From the NCBI GenBank assembly GCA_026873275.1, contig JANTUC010000002.1, positions 434,001-498,000 of the forward strand: DNA of 64,000 nt. Direction: 5' to 3'. The notes beneath the pieces were generated by a model. That model was not told the DNA's origin. It worked only from the letters and a program-made list of their open reading frames with translations, and did no database searches. Numbering within the stretch: position 1 is the stretch's first letter; every line of letters starts with the position of its first letter. A program made the translations under genes and the position numbers. This DNA is from Pseudopithomyces maydicus (taxonomy: Eukaryota > Ascomycota > Dothideomycetes > Pleosporales > Didymosphaeriaceae). Shown here piece after piece: positions 11,044 to 22,030 of the stretch.

Positions 11044-12821
11044 TTATATCCGCTTGAAGAGCAGGTTTTTCCTCGCATCAGGGGTTGGCTGTTTACCCAA
11101 CTCGATCTGAGCATATCGCTCCTTACTCCCGTCCTCATTCTTGAAATCATAATTCAGCAGGAACCTCGCCAAAATCATCTTGATCTCGTTGGCAGCAAAG
11201 AATCTGCCAGGGCAAGCGTGCCTCCCGTATCCAAACATGAGGTTGTGCTCGTTGGTGGTGACAAATTGGTTGCGTGCGTGCTCCGTCGCGCCCCCTGCCA
11301 CTCTGAGCTTGTAAAAACGAAGACCGTCGAAAGAATCGCCTGACTCTGGAACGGGGTAGAGTTCAGGGTCATTGTAGACCGCATGAGATGGAGTCTCGAT
11401 GAAAACACCAGCGGGTATCGTTTGACCGTTTGACAGCGTGAAAGGCTGTAGAACTCTCCGCATGAAAGTGGTGTAACCTAAAGGATGAGCGCTATGTTGG
11501 AGAGAGATAATAGACGAAGAAACTCACCAGGTGGATAGAAGCGCATGCACTCCTTCATATAGCTGTCTAGTTTGAGCATCTGTTGTAGTGCCCGGGAAGT
11601 GAGCGTTCCACCGTGCTGAGCTAGCGTCGTCTGGACCTCCTCTCTAAGCATGGCAACGTCATCAGGGGACACTGCGAGGGTATACAAGCTTTGAAGAGGT
11701 CAGTCAGCTTATGATATGGAGGTAGTCATTAAGAATACGACTCACATATTCGTAGCCGTGAGTGTGGTCGTAAGAATAGCCGCAAAAGTAAGCCCCAGCT
11801 GCATTCTTGCAGCACGATCTGTCGAGGTATCACCAACATCTTCTTGCCTCTTCATGAGCCAGCTCAGCATGTCATCCGGCTCAACCCAATCCGGGTCATG
11901 CAATTTAGCTTCTCTCCGTGCTCGAATGATTGGCTCGAGGAATTCCCGGGCTTGCTTCTTTGCTTCGTGGAGCTTCTTGACGGAATCCAGACGAGGGGCG
12001 GTCCATGGCTTGAACATTGGTCGCAATCTTTTGATATCCTCTTGCGCTGCGGAGAGTTGCATAGAATATTGTACCGCTAGTCTCAGGTAGTCTTCATCGC
12101 GACAGAGTTCTGGTCCTACGAAGAGACGACCAGAAACCTTTGCTACCATCGTTGCGATTGTTGACCAGACATTTACCGCAGTCCAATCGCTGCAACTGGG
12201 CATATCTTCTTCGAACGCTCGCTCAACCTCATCGAATATGATAGGATTTAAACGTGCTAAAAAGGTCAATATTGAATTGTGAAAACGACTGTCAATGTTG
12301 TTACTCACCTAGCGCTGGTGTTAAATCCGCTTTTATTGAATGAGTTAGGAGTGGTTCTTCAACCTCCGCCATGGTGTACTTTGATTCAAGAACCTGAACA
12401 TGTCAGTGTTTATTTTCGACCGAGAGTTCGAGCTTTACCAGTTCAACCGCTTTGGGAAAGCTCAGCACAGAGTCGGGGAGTTTCCGCAGTTCGGGTAGGA
12501 AACGAGGCCCAATAATGACCTGCTGTTCGCCGTCGGCACTGACCCTGAAAACGCTATCCTTGAACTTGGCATATGTTAGCAAAAGAACGTACAATGCCAT
12601 GTCATAAAGCTAACCTTCCTGTAACCATCTTGGTACATATTCTTCGCTTGCTTTAAGTATCTGTTTCTGCGGTGTTCACTGCTACCACTCCCAAAAGCTG
12701 GCAACCTGTGCAGCTGGGTGTAATAGCTAATCTTAGGAAAGAGTAAGCATGCCAGAAAAATCACAGTGGCTACTGCCACTGTACTAATCGAATGATCAAG
12801 GCCTAATAGTTGGACTTCCAT
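11044..12821 (-). CDS. Cytochrome P450 monooxygenase, microsomal type
   Basis: Six exons, 12615-12821, 12439-12564, 12309-12393, 11746-12256, 11528-11688 and 11044-11477, encode 507 residues. An N-terminal membrane anchor (STVAVATVIFLACLLF) places it in the ER. The I-helix reads FAAILTTTLTATN, lacking the classical AG-x-D-T but like the AAIHTT form of ent-kaurene-oxidase-like fungal P450s. The ExxR pair is in MKECMRF, and the haem loop is FGYGRHACPGRFFA with Cys as the axial ligand. The layout resembles fungal CYP503/CYP68-like enzymes that oxidise terpenoids or other secondary metabolites; the substrate cannot be read from sequence. No terpene cyclase or polyketide synthase is nearby, so cluster membership is not supported. 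All splice junctions restore frame. Confidence 0.9.
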
Positions 12822-14285
12822 ACTGCCAATCTGTGTCGTGAATCGTGAATCGATGTTAGAAGTCGAGGAAGTGAGCGGCGGCTACTTGGAATCCAGCGGC
12901 ATTTAAACTACCGATCCATCCATTCCACCGAATTGGAACCGGTGCCGAAAACCGTTCTGTGAACTGTCAATACCAACTTTGTAGCATGGCGGTGGAACCT
13001 ACGTGCCTATACGCTATACGCGCTATACGGCGTGGCATGGCTCTGTACGCGAGTAAAAAGTGGGCAGTCTAAACAGTATGCAGCAAAGCGCTGGCAGATC
13101 ATGGAACCCTTGTCGCAGGATTAATCACGACTCGTCTTCAGCCAGTCACAAGTTACACTGTGCGACTGCATGGCGCTAACTTTATCAGATATCCAGTTGC
13201 CTCGTCATGAGTACGACTGGTGGATCCCGCCAACAGCGACACTTTGAATGGGACTGGCTAGCGGCTTCATTCACATCCAAGCAAACACCATCGCTGGTAC
13301 CTTGCAGTCGACCTAGACTACAACATTTTAGTTTACGTGCGTATACTGGGTTCTTGCGGGCATTTCACTTTATCCGTTTAGAGGATCTAATTACACAAGG
13401 GCAACAAACAAGGAACAAGGTTGGACCAAGGTTTGGGGCACGAGTAATGGATCATGGGCCCATCGACGCGAGTTACAGTATTGCCAAGTAGCAGAGGAGG
13501 GGGAGCAACAGGTATACGATAAACTGTACAAACCTGCCCGCGAAATCGACAAGGTGAATAATCAGAGTACCTGGCAAACGAGATTAAAAGTTGTGTATTC
13601 GACCTGTTCTAGAACCGGCAAGTAGTACAGCCCGCATTCAATATATGCATATAACCCCTGCATACATATGTAGTTACAACATAGCTACTTTACGGCTCGA
13701 TGGCCATTGAGCCATCGGGTGACACTGGAGCTTGGTGGGAAGCCGTCCACTAGGCCCAGAAGGATCGTCATCGCATGCACGCCCGCTAGGCTACCGCACG
13801 AAAAGAATCGGAGTTCCAAAATAGGAAACTGCATCGAATCTCTTTTTTCTACGCCATTTCCTTTACACTGTCCAGTAGGGGACACTTTTTTTTCAATCAT
13901 TTTTACGCCGTCGTCGTCGTGTTGACTCGACACCTTTTGACAGATTTCTAGATCATCACCAAGAACATCGAACTCGAAGAATTATGTGGACGAGATAACA
14001 TGGCCTATTGCCGCTACTCCTATTCAGTGTAAAGCGATCCCTACTCAGTGTGGAATTGCTCATAGTGAACACTCCACTAACCATTTCACCTACACATGCC
14101 ATGAATTTGTTTCATGTGGTATGAATTGTTTCGTACGAGATGAACGCCGTCGAAGAGGAAACCAAGCACCTCGATTTACGCCCCAACGAAATGCGAACAC
14201 AAGTATAATTACTTTCTGAGCCACCGCAACGTATCCCTATCTCACCCTATATTGTCACATTACCACGGGTATTGGCAATTGTTCT
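12822..14285. other. Intergenic between the P450 gene and the JmjC-like gene, with a coding relic
   Basis: About 1.5 kb. Holds the P450 promoter and, at 13840-13954, a minus-strand fragment related to one at 47350-47469. Other short frames (13207-13491, 13986-14219) show no recognisable features. Confidence 0.55.
13840..13954 (-). pseudogene. Coding relic A, related to relic B at 47350-47469
   Basis: On the minus strand this segment reads DLEICQKVSSQHDDDGVKM, then IEKKVSPTGQCKGNGVEKR. The segment at 47350-47469 reads DLEIGEKVSSQYDDGVTM, then VGQKVPPHSTAKRK. Several differences are synonymous (CTA/TTG, ATC/ATT) and the extra Asp codon is an in-frame triplet, which points to shared protein ancestry. 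The frame runs on to a stop at 13685. I see no upstream exon with a good start, so I call it a relic; a small spliced gene is not excluded. Family unknown to me. Confidence 0.4.
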
Positions 14286-15635
14286 TCAGTCCCAATGGTG
14301 CCGGAGAAAATGCCTCTCGAGCTTACTTCTCAAGAGGTCCTCTTTGGGAACCTGCTGAGGCGCAACCATGCTGTTCACAGATTGTTTACAGATGGAGCAC
14401 TTCCGTGACTTACGAGCTTTGTATTCGAGGCAGGTGATGAAAGCTTGCTGGACGTCTGTTGCCAAGCTCTCCCGAATTTTGAGGTCACCGATCGACGCTA
14501 TCAATCCAGTCACTTCTCTACGTGTATCCTTCCATATACCGCAGATATGAGTTTTCGTGTCCACCGACTGGCTGCTTTCCCCCTCCGCACTCATCACTTG
14601 ATGAAAGTGATTGGCAAATTCCTTCGCAAATGCTACCGTATGTTCTTGAAATTGAATATCATCCGGCCACATCTTGTTTACCAGATTGGAGAGATGCATA
14701 TACTTTAGTCGCAGCGGAAAATACGTACTCTTCGCCACGTATGAGGTTGTTGAGAGAGAGGCTTCGATGCTCATCGTCATGTGCGGCCAAAATGGTGGCA
14801 GGATTACAGTCTCGCCAACGCTCTGCACAAACACAATTCCGTTTTGGAGTACGCGTATCTGTTCTCGCCATGACTTATGTACCAAATCGCTATCCCCGGA
14901 GGAGAGCTCTGTAAAAGCGGCGGAGAGTGTTTCTATATTCTGGGGATTCTCTGGGAATACTATCCACAGCTTCTTTCCGTGAAAAAGCGTTGAAACAGTG
15001 TAGTGATGGTGGTAGACTGTCTCAAGATACCCTCCAGTTGGCATTATTGTCACTTGATGAGGTGATTGGCTCAGCGTACCCTTCACGCCATCAACCGTGA
15101 ACTTCTTATCGCAGTGGTTTTGCAGTGATGGAGAAAACATATGAACGATAGATTCCCCGTATATCTTGCCCGTGATGTCGATGACGGTAGGGGGTTTGGC
15201 AGCCGGAAACCAATTCTCACGATTCAAAGGTAGCACTGGGTTGTTTTCTTTTGTCTCGAGACTTTCGATTAGCTGTAGTGCGGTAGTATGCTTAGTATTT
15301 GCATCGATAATCTCAGGTGAGAAGTGAAATTCCTGCGTCCGGATCTCTTCCTTGAGAACGAGCTTGACCTCTTCTATGTGCGGAAGCATTTTGCAAGGGA
15401 GGAATTGGCTAGCAAGTATGGGACACTCCCACTCATCTTGGGGGAAAATCCGCATTGGATGCTTCTTTTTCTTGTTATCAATCCACCATTCAGTCGGTCC
15501 TGGAACATGTTTCGGAATGAGAGGGAAGAATCGGCCGTGCTGAATCAATTCATTCACAGTTACCCAGCGTGGGTGCTTGAAGTCGGGAAGCTCCGCGAGC
15601 ACATCTTCAAGCGTTTTAGAGTGATTTTTCTTCAT
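14286..15635 (-). CDS. JmjC-like (cupin) domain orphan protein with C-terminal Cys/His motif
   Basis: Single-exon gene, 449 residues, good ATG at 15635 (MKKNHSKTLEDVLAELPDF). The centre looks like a JmjC beta-barrel: MPTGGYLETVYHHHYTVSTL followed by FHGKKLWIVFP, and later GETVILPPFWPHMTMSIE, the usual positions of the first and second metal-binding histidines. JmjC proteins are Fe(II)/2-oxoglutarate dioxygenases acting on histones or other proteins. Here the first motif lacks a clear His-x-Asp/Glu pair (it reads HHHYT), so activity is doubtful. The C-terminus has CSICKQ and later LERHFLRHHW, a possible Cys2His2 zinc site. No membrane segment or signal peptide. Probably a nuclear or cytosolic accessory protein; function unknown. 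Confidence 0.7.
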   Translation of the reverse strand: MKKNHSKTLEDVLAELPDFKHPRWVTVNELIQHGRFFPLIPKHVPGPTEWWIDNKKKKHPMRIFPQDEWECPILASQFLPCKMLPHIEEVKLVLKEEIRTQEFHFSPEIIDANTKHTTALQLIESLETKENNPVLPLNRENWFPAAKPPTVIDITGKIYGESIVHMFSPSLQNHCDKKFTVDGVKGTLSQSPHQVTIMPTGGYLETVYHHHYTVSTLFHGKKLWIVFPENPQNIETLSAAFTELSSGDSDLVHKSWREQIRVLQNGIVFVQSVGETVILPPFWPHMTMSIEASLSTTSYVAKSTYFPLRLKYMHLSNLVNKMWPDDIQFQEHTVAFAKEFANHFHQVMSAEGESSQSVDTKTHICGIWKDTRREVTGLIASIGDLKIRESLATDVQQAFITCLEYKARKSRKCSICKQSVNSMVAPQQVPKEDLLRSKLERHFLRHHWD

Positions 15636-16342
15636 TGGCTGAGATAATGCACTGTTTCTGGATTTGATGGAAATTGTTGAGATTGAGATTTGGTCGCACG
15701 TTAGTGGAAGGTATGTAGAAGGTTTGAGTGCTCTAGCGGCAGAGTGTCTTTATATGATCGGTGGAGTGAGTCAGTTCCAAGACTGGTTTATTATAGATCA
15801 CCCAGGAAGACAGATAGCCTCTCTTATTTAAACCAGTGCGAACGAAATATTACATATCGCGTGTTTCAACCAGTTCCGACGGAACAGTTATATCGAGCAA
15901 TCAGACCTTGAGTGAAAGAAGTGGCAGTGACCATATTCTGAGTGACTATTAGCAGCTCGATTCATCACGACAAAAAGGGCGTATCACAGACACTAAAGAC
16001 AAAACCAAAAATCGTAAATCTGAGTGTAGAGCTAGTTTTGTACTTGAACCTCGAGATTTCCAGACTCGCTTGTATCAAGTCTTCTACAAGAATACATAAC
16101 ACAGAAGTCTAAGTAACTTCGTGAATTCATGTAAGAGGTTGAGTGCTATCAGATCACAGACGGTAAACTTTTACATTGAGATTTCTACCATGTGTGATTC
16201 TCTTTCTTGCCACCAAACCTCATATACCAAAGTGCTAACTCAACACTCATCCAATCAGTATCCCGAACAATTGATATGGCATGAATTGAGAGTTGACATA
16301 ATCTACATTCTCAAATCTCCAAGACTCTCAAACAAATCCAGA
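15636..16342. other. Intergenic, nothing recognised
   Basis: About 700 bp of fairly AT-rich DNA: promoter side of the JmjC-like gene and 3' side of the next gene. The plus-strand frame starting at 16121 runs antisense into the neighbouring gene and has no supporting features. Confidence 0.5.
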
Positions 16343-17191
16343 CTATTTCTTTTTTACCAAACTGTCCGCAGCAGCACCCCGCCTGTCCGAAGCACCCAAC
16401 AGCGGCGTCTTCCCCTCCACCGCTTTCGCCCCCAATCTACCTGTAGGTCGAAACCGTGCCAACTCACCGTCTTCAAGGAGTGTCGGATCCCTCTGAAGCA
16501 TCAAAGAGACATGCGGCGCTGGTTCGGAATCCCACCGCAACGGCGGTCCCTTAGGCTGCAGTTCTTCGGGAAGGGTACCTCGGAAATCGTACACACTCAG
16601 GGGAACACCCAAGATTCCGCGCTCCCCAACTTCGGGTTTGCTTTGATTGCGGTGGGGGCGCTCGTTCGTGTTTCGTCCTGCGACTAGAGAAGGGGGCAGG
16701 TCAGAGGCGCGATGCGTCCTTCCGCCAAGATTGTTCTTGTCATCGGTGTGGAACTTTTGATGCAGGTTGTTACCCATATTGGAAGTGTCTTGATTTGCTT
16801 GGATACCGTATTGATGATTTGGAAGTCCACCACCCAAGTTTTCCGATCCATGTTGAGGCTGGCCACTTCCTGGCAGAGGCTGTGTATAGCCAAGCACCGG
16901 AACGAATTCTTCGTTAAGATACTGTTCTCTTGTCTTCAAAGCGGGAAGCGCCGGGAGTGGTTTGTTCGCGTTGACCGGGATAGTCGATGGACGCGTGAAC
17001 GGAGTAGTGGAGGCCTCACGCTCTCCCGATCTACGCTCCTCCTCGCGTTGGTATGACTGCCACGCCTTTTGTTGCTGTGCAAACTTGCGGATGTGCCAGT
17101 TTAGTGTCATGACTTCGGGTTCTTCATCAGTATCGGGGCGGCGCCTACGTGTCGCCTGCGGCCGGCGATGTTGGGATGAAAAGTCAGGCAT
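16343..17191 (-). CDS. Uncharacterised disordered protein
   Basis: Single-exon frame of 282 residues from ATG 17191 (MPDFSSQHRRPQATRRRRPD). It is rich in Arg, Gln, Pro, Gly and Asn, with an N-terminal basic patch that could be a nuclear localisation signal. A short helical piece contains TLNWHIRKFAQQQKAWQSYQ. It is mostly low complexity after that, with a more ordered C-terminal segment (LGVPLSVYDFRGTLPEELQP) and a basic end. No membrane segment, signal peptide or catalytic motif. Length and a clean ATG support a real gene. Function unknown. Confidence 0.6.
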   Translation of the reverse strand: MPDFSSQHRRPQATRRRRPDTDEEPEVMTLNWHIRKFAQQQKAWQSYQREEERRSGEREASTTPFTRPSTIPVNANKPLPALPALKTREQYLNEEFVPVLGYTQPLPGSGQPQHGSENLGGGLPNHQYGIQANQDTSNMGNNLHQKFHTDDKNNLGGRTHRASDLPPSLVAGRNTNERPHRNQSKPEVGERGILGVPLSVYDFRGTLPEELQPKGPPLRWDSEPAPHVSLMLQRDPTLLEDGELARFRPTGRLGAKAVEGKTPLLGASDRRGAAADSLVKKK

Positions 17192-18005
17192 TGGGCAAAG
17201 AGGGTTGAGTGTTTTCCGCTGTACAGTGATGGAGCTTTGACTTCAGTCCGTATGATTGTATTGTGACTTATAGCTTTATGGAATTTAATAGGTGCACAGG
17301 ACAGACTGTTTGCGTTGCAGTCTTTCTTAGTGTTATAGTGAAGGGTCATGTCATTGTGAAGTCACATGACGAGTGACCAAAGCTGTCTGGACGCTCATAG
17401 TGAATGAATCGTGATTCTTAGACGTCCACGTAGCTTTTGCATGGTCGTTGATCAAGGTCGAATGCAGTGTTCTACCACGTGTAGACTTCAAACATTACAT
17501 GTAGATGACCAGCGCGAAAACTTATATCCAAACAATTCGCTAGAAACTTTGTTTTTCCAAGGAAATCAATCGTGAAATATCTAGCCAAGACGATACCAAT
17601 GTCATCCGATAGCACAGCAAGGTAAGGTACCAAATACTTCTTCAAAAAGAGTTGGTCTGCACATGTTCAGCTTTACAACCCACGAATTACCTTCCTCGGC
17701 CATGACTGCATTTCAGCTGTACATATTCCACGGCGCTGCAGGCCATCAAAGTTGCACGTATGAAACTCAGCCAATAAGAACACCCCCGGTAAACCATCGA
17801 CCCCACGGCTGAACCCCCAAGGCAACAGATATAACGACTCCATCCCTTTCCACCTCCACTTTCCCACTACCGCCTCTCCTTCACTCCAAACAAGTACAAG
17901 CTCTACTAAAAAAAACCCACCCTCCTGCATCCCTCCATTTCCCACCCTCCACCTTCTTCCTCTCCACCCCAGCCTCGCGCCAGCCTCGCGCCACCCCCAC
18001 CCACC
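17192..18005. promoter_or_regulatory. Divergent promoter region with a long pyrimidine-rich tract
   Basis: Shared upstream region of two divergent genes. From about 17840 to 18000 the + strand is strikingly C/T-rich, ending directly at CCACCATGG, the start of the ISG12-like gene. Pyrimidine tracts just before the start are common in strongly expressed filamentous-fungal genes. I see no TATA box near that start. Confidence 0.5.
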
Positions 18006-18633
18006 ATGGTCTCCCCCAACACCCTCGCAAAAGCCACTCTCAACCTATCTCAAGTCTCCTCGGGCGCAAAGAACTGGGCCATTTCCTCCTCGCACACCGC
18101 CGCGCGCGCCGCCACCGGCGCCAAAAACTGGGTCGTCGACAACCCCAAGACGGCCGCCTCTGTCGTCGCCGCGCCGGCCGTCGCCGTCGTAGCGGCGCCC
18201 GTGGCGCTGGGCGCTGTGGGGTTTACGTCGGGAGGTGTTGCTGCGGGTGAGTAACTTGTCCATCTCCATGTCCATGTACATAAACGTACATACATACACA
18301 CACACACACACCTATCAAACCTACCCAGCAAGCAAGCAAGCACCACACAACTCACAAATTCCAGGTTCGATAGCAGCAGGCATCCAAGCCGGGATCGGCA
18401 ACGTCGCAGCGGGGAGTGTGTTCGCGGGGCTTACGAGTGCCGGGATGGGGGGCGCGGCATTGGGGGTTGTGCAGGGGGTTGCGGGGGGAGCGGCGGCGGT
18501 GGTGGCGGGGGGTCGGCGTATGTTTTTCGGGGGAAGGGGGAGAGGGGGAGGGGGAAAGGAGGAGGAGAGTAAGGTATCTGAGGGGGATGCGAGTGCGGAA
18601 GATGGGGCGGGTAAAGTGCTGCCGAAACTGTGA
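18006..18633 (+). CDS. ISG12/IFI6-27-like small membrane protein
   Basis: Two exons, 18006-18246 and 18365-18633, encode 169 residues; the start has a strong context (CCACCATGG). After an N-terminal amphipathic part with two GAKNW motifs comes a very hydrophobic Ala/Gly/Val core (VVAAPVALGAVGFTSGGVAA and AGSIAAGIQAGIGNVAAGSV), typical of the IFI6/ISG12 family (two or more membrane helices, often mitochondrial in animals). The tail is Gly/Arg-rich then acidic. The 118-bp intron contains a short CA microsatellite. Many G runs lie in exon 2, yet the frame is intact. In fungi this family has no settled role; apoptosis or membrane-stress functions are extrapolation from animals. Confidence 0.72.
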
Positions 18634-19351
18634 TGTTGGATAGTTGGATGAGATGTTTTTTTTGGCAAGTTTCAAAGCGGAGAAGATGCTATATATCGTG
18701 CTGTTTGGCTACGGTCGTGATGATCCACATGGTCGGTCATGTTTTTAGCCACATTGACGAAGTTGCTGGTACGGATAGGTTACAGATGAAATAAGAGCCT
18801 TCAAATTTGGACATTCAAAACCTAGTATTCTAATAATCTTACCCTGAAAAGAAAGGTTCAAATCCCGACTGTACGTGACATTGCGATCACAATCGCTCCC
18901 ATAGATGGACTTTGATAGCACCAGACACCGATTTCCGAAGCCATTAGTCCAGATTCGATCAATATATCCCGCTTGATAAACCCTAGACACTTTCTTATTC
19001 CGAAACTGGGCTCTATAATATCAGTTCCCCAGGATGGCAGAGCGCAAACCATAGATCAATATGAAAGCTTCAACGCCTACCCAAAAAGCAAAAGGAAACG
19101 GGTTCGAGGATAAGATCAAGGTCGAAGAAAAGATGAAAAGATAGAACGCTGACTGAGTGATCGGAAGGCGCGAAATGTGGTATATGAGAACAGAGGCTTA
19201 GTGAGAAGATCGGCTGGCGAAACCTTTGCCGCAAACATGGAGCATAGAGATGGAAAAGCGACAAGAAAGTGGGAACGGAGAGAAAAGAGGAGTTCCTGTT
19301 GGTTCTGGAACGATGGGGTGGGTCGTTGAGAGGAACCCAATCAGCAGGATG
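18634..19351. other. Intergenic between convergent genes
   Basis: About 720 bp. A tRNA B-box-like GGTTCAAATCC occurs at about 18855 but the arms do not pair. Nothing else recognised. Confidence 0.5.
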
Positions 19352-22030
19352 TTATCCCAGCAAAACTGCGGTTATCAGCCAGGGAACCAAAAAGCAGGAA
19401 GCTCTTTGCACGAGAACATACCTTCCCAATTCCAGTCCTTCATGACGCCCAGCCAATGCATACGTCCTTTGACTGTGAACTCCAGCGTCAGCGTCTCCGT
19501 ACCCATGATTTCGGATCGGCGCATGCCCCCGCTCATTTGCGATCGAACCGGTACTCTCCGTGGGTGCTCAAAATCGAAGCCAGTGCTACTAGCCCTCCAA
19601 CGTTCCACGGGATCTAACCAGGAAAAATCACCATCGACTTCGTAGGTGGGCTCCATGGCCACGGCTTTTGCCGATGGCTCAAGCCATCGAACATCCTCCA
19701 CTGCATCAGAATCGTCAGACATGGTACTGAAATGACGTTTGAGCGATGGCGTTGCGGAATAGATGCTGGAGGTGCCATCCATCTGCTGGTTTAACGCGAC
19801 TTCTGCAGCATATGCATCACGGCGCGACCACACTTCTTTGGTGACCTCGAGACATCGTTCTATGATGCCTATCTTCATCCTTGCGGATGTGCGATCCCAT
19901 CGGTCGCATATCCACTGGCGGTCGACAGGATCTACTAGCTCGCAGCCAGCTGCCATCAAGGGATATATGTGGACGATTGTTGAGCGCGAGCGGTGATCTA
20001 CAGTAGCTAGCTCACGTACAATCTTTTGGGCGAGGACGGCTGAAGTCAAAGAGGGGATTTCGGGAACAGCTTGATGCAAGTATAGCAGGGTTGCATATTG
20101 GTAAGCTGTCGCTGTCTTAATCGAGTCGTGTGGACTAGTAGTCTCGTCTTCTGGGTCTTCGATGTAGGAAGGAGGCATCCAGTCCTGAAGGTGACGCTTC
20201 AATTCCATGGCCTCAGATATAACGGTGGAAGTATTGGATTCCATCCTTCTTACTTTCCTCACCAAATTCGCCACACGGCCAATGATGGGGAACAGTGTCT
20301 GTGCGCAGCCCATGAGCGGATCCAGTTGGCAGGCGTCATCTTCACCACCGTGCAAGCTTTCCAGTACACTGTCATAATCACTCGATTCATCCGTATCGGC
20401 AGAGGTCAGGCGGGCAATAACATCGATGTACATCCACGAATTACAGAGGAATTTTAAGCGCGTCAGCTCCTCGCCACGCACGGGGCGCTGGCGGTGTTGC
20501 ACAAGGGCGCGATCGATCAGCATTCTAGCCCCCTTGATGTGGTTTATGCCCGTGCTGATGTGCTGATCCCACGACTCGGAGAAGGCGAGGGCAATGGTGG
20601 TGGAAATGGCAGCATCGACGCGCATGTTTTCCATGCCCGAGGCTAGCGCATGAACGGCGGTGCGCATATGGTCTATCCCTTGAATGCGAAATGCAGGCGA
20701 ATCCCTGGAATGGTGGAACGAGGTCATGGACAGCATGGCGTGGTACAGGGCTGGAGAGTCACGCGTCAGGGGCCAGATTAGCGTGCGCCATGGGTTCTCT
20801 GTAGGACCGTCCTTGACGGAGAGAATGCCGCATGTCTCCTGGTCGAAACGTCTTGTCAGCATGTCGGGCGAAGTCATGGAGAGACGCGGTCTTTGATAGA
20901 GGGTCAGTTCCTTGGACTCTGCAGATTCGCTTGACGAGTCGGACAAAGCAGGAGACGGAAGTCGAGCGGGCCATTCGACTTGATTGAAGTCGCGGGGTAT
21001 TTCGTCGACAAGGTCGTCCAGGGCGTCTGCGGGCGGCGTAAGGCCGGTGGGCTGGTAGAAGGCCTCGTGCTGTTCACGAAACGACATGTACTCTTCCGGC
21101 AGGTCGCTCAGGTCGGTCCCCGGCTGCAGCAAGTCGACGAGGCGTGGCGACTGACCCGAAGACACGCTCGAGGCCACCGAGGTCCTGGTGAGTCGTGTGT
21201 TTGCACTTGCCGTCTCTAGAGTGCTGGTGGTGCTCTCGGTGGGCGGGGCGAAGCTATCAACGGGCGATATGGGCGGCGGCGCGAGCACAAAAGGCTGTAT
21301 CTCTGGCATGGCGAACATGCGGCTCATGAGGGCCTGCGACGGCTCGGGAAAGCCTGGGGGCAGAGGCAAGGGCTGGAGTGGGGGCTGCGGAGGCGGGGAC
21401 GGCTGGTACTGGTTGCGAAGGGCATGGTGGTCTGGCGGTACGTGGATGGTGAAGTGTGTCTGGCGGTTGGGGTATGGGGGCGCGGCAGCGGGCGCAGAAG
21501 GGGGCAGCGGGGGTGGTGTCGAGGCTCTCTTGGGCCTGGCGGCGGTGGTGGTGTCTTCGAAGGGCCGCCACTTGAACTCCTTCTTGTAGCCGCCGCATGG
21601 GACGCTGCGACGCGCGCATTGCTTGCAGTGCGGGTGCGTCTCGTCACACTTGAGACGCTTCGCCTTGCAGGTCACGCATCCTACGGGACGGGCAGAGAGT
21701 TAGCAGGCGCGGCGGCTGCGGTGGACAGTGGACAGTGGACAGTGGACAGTGGATAGTGGATAGTGGATAGTGGATGGTGGATGATAGATGATGGATGGTG
21801 GGTGGATAGTGGATGCAGGATGCAGGGTAATAAAGACACGCACCGTTGCGGCTCTTGGTCTGCTTGCGCTTTCCATTGGCGCTCTGGGGGTCGGTCCCGG
21901 GGTCCTTGGGGTCCTTCACTGCGGCCTTGTGCGGGCGACGCGGCTGGGGGCTGCTGGCCAGGCGGGTGCTGGTGTCGGGCTGGGGGAAGTGCGAGGCAAC
22001 GGGCGACTTGACGGCGACGGAGGAAGCCAT
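19352..22030 (-). CDS. Zn2Cys6 transcription factor (Fungal_trans_2-like)
   Basis: Exons 21844-22030, 19422-21680 and probably a 14-nt last exon 19352-19365 (819 residues, ending WNWEVLLG). If the last intron is retained the protein stops at 19375. The zinc cluster spans the first junction: CVTCKAKRLKC, then six residues to C, KQC, and six more to C, followed by GGYKKEFKWRPFE, a typical linker of this class. A long Pro-rich disordered stretch follows, then an all-helical regulatory domain (LIWPLTRDSPALYHAMLSMT, AFSESWDQHISTGINHIKGA) of the Fungal_trans_2 type. It is a nuclear DNA-binding regulator; the target pathway is not evident. The first intron (163 bp) contains heptamer repeats. The short last intron has a perfect GTATGT donor and CTGATAAC branch. 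Confidence 0.86.
21721..21826 (+). repeat. Heptamer repeats (GTGGACA / GTGGATA) inside an intron
   Basis: Four GTGGACA-type units are followed by GTGGATA and then decayed variants. They lie wholly within intron 1 of the Zn2Cys6 gene. Probably a length-variable minisatellite. Confidence 0.85.

Noticed and set aside
10813..11343. 176-codon plus-strand frame
   Set aside because: Antisense to the last P450 exon, which is certain from the haem-binding loop.
18800..18875. tRNA-like B box GGTTCAAATCC
   Set aside because: The T-arm pairs at only two positions and no acceptor or anticodon stem can be drawn around it.
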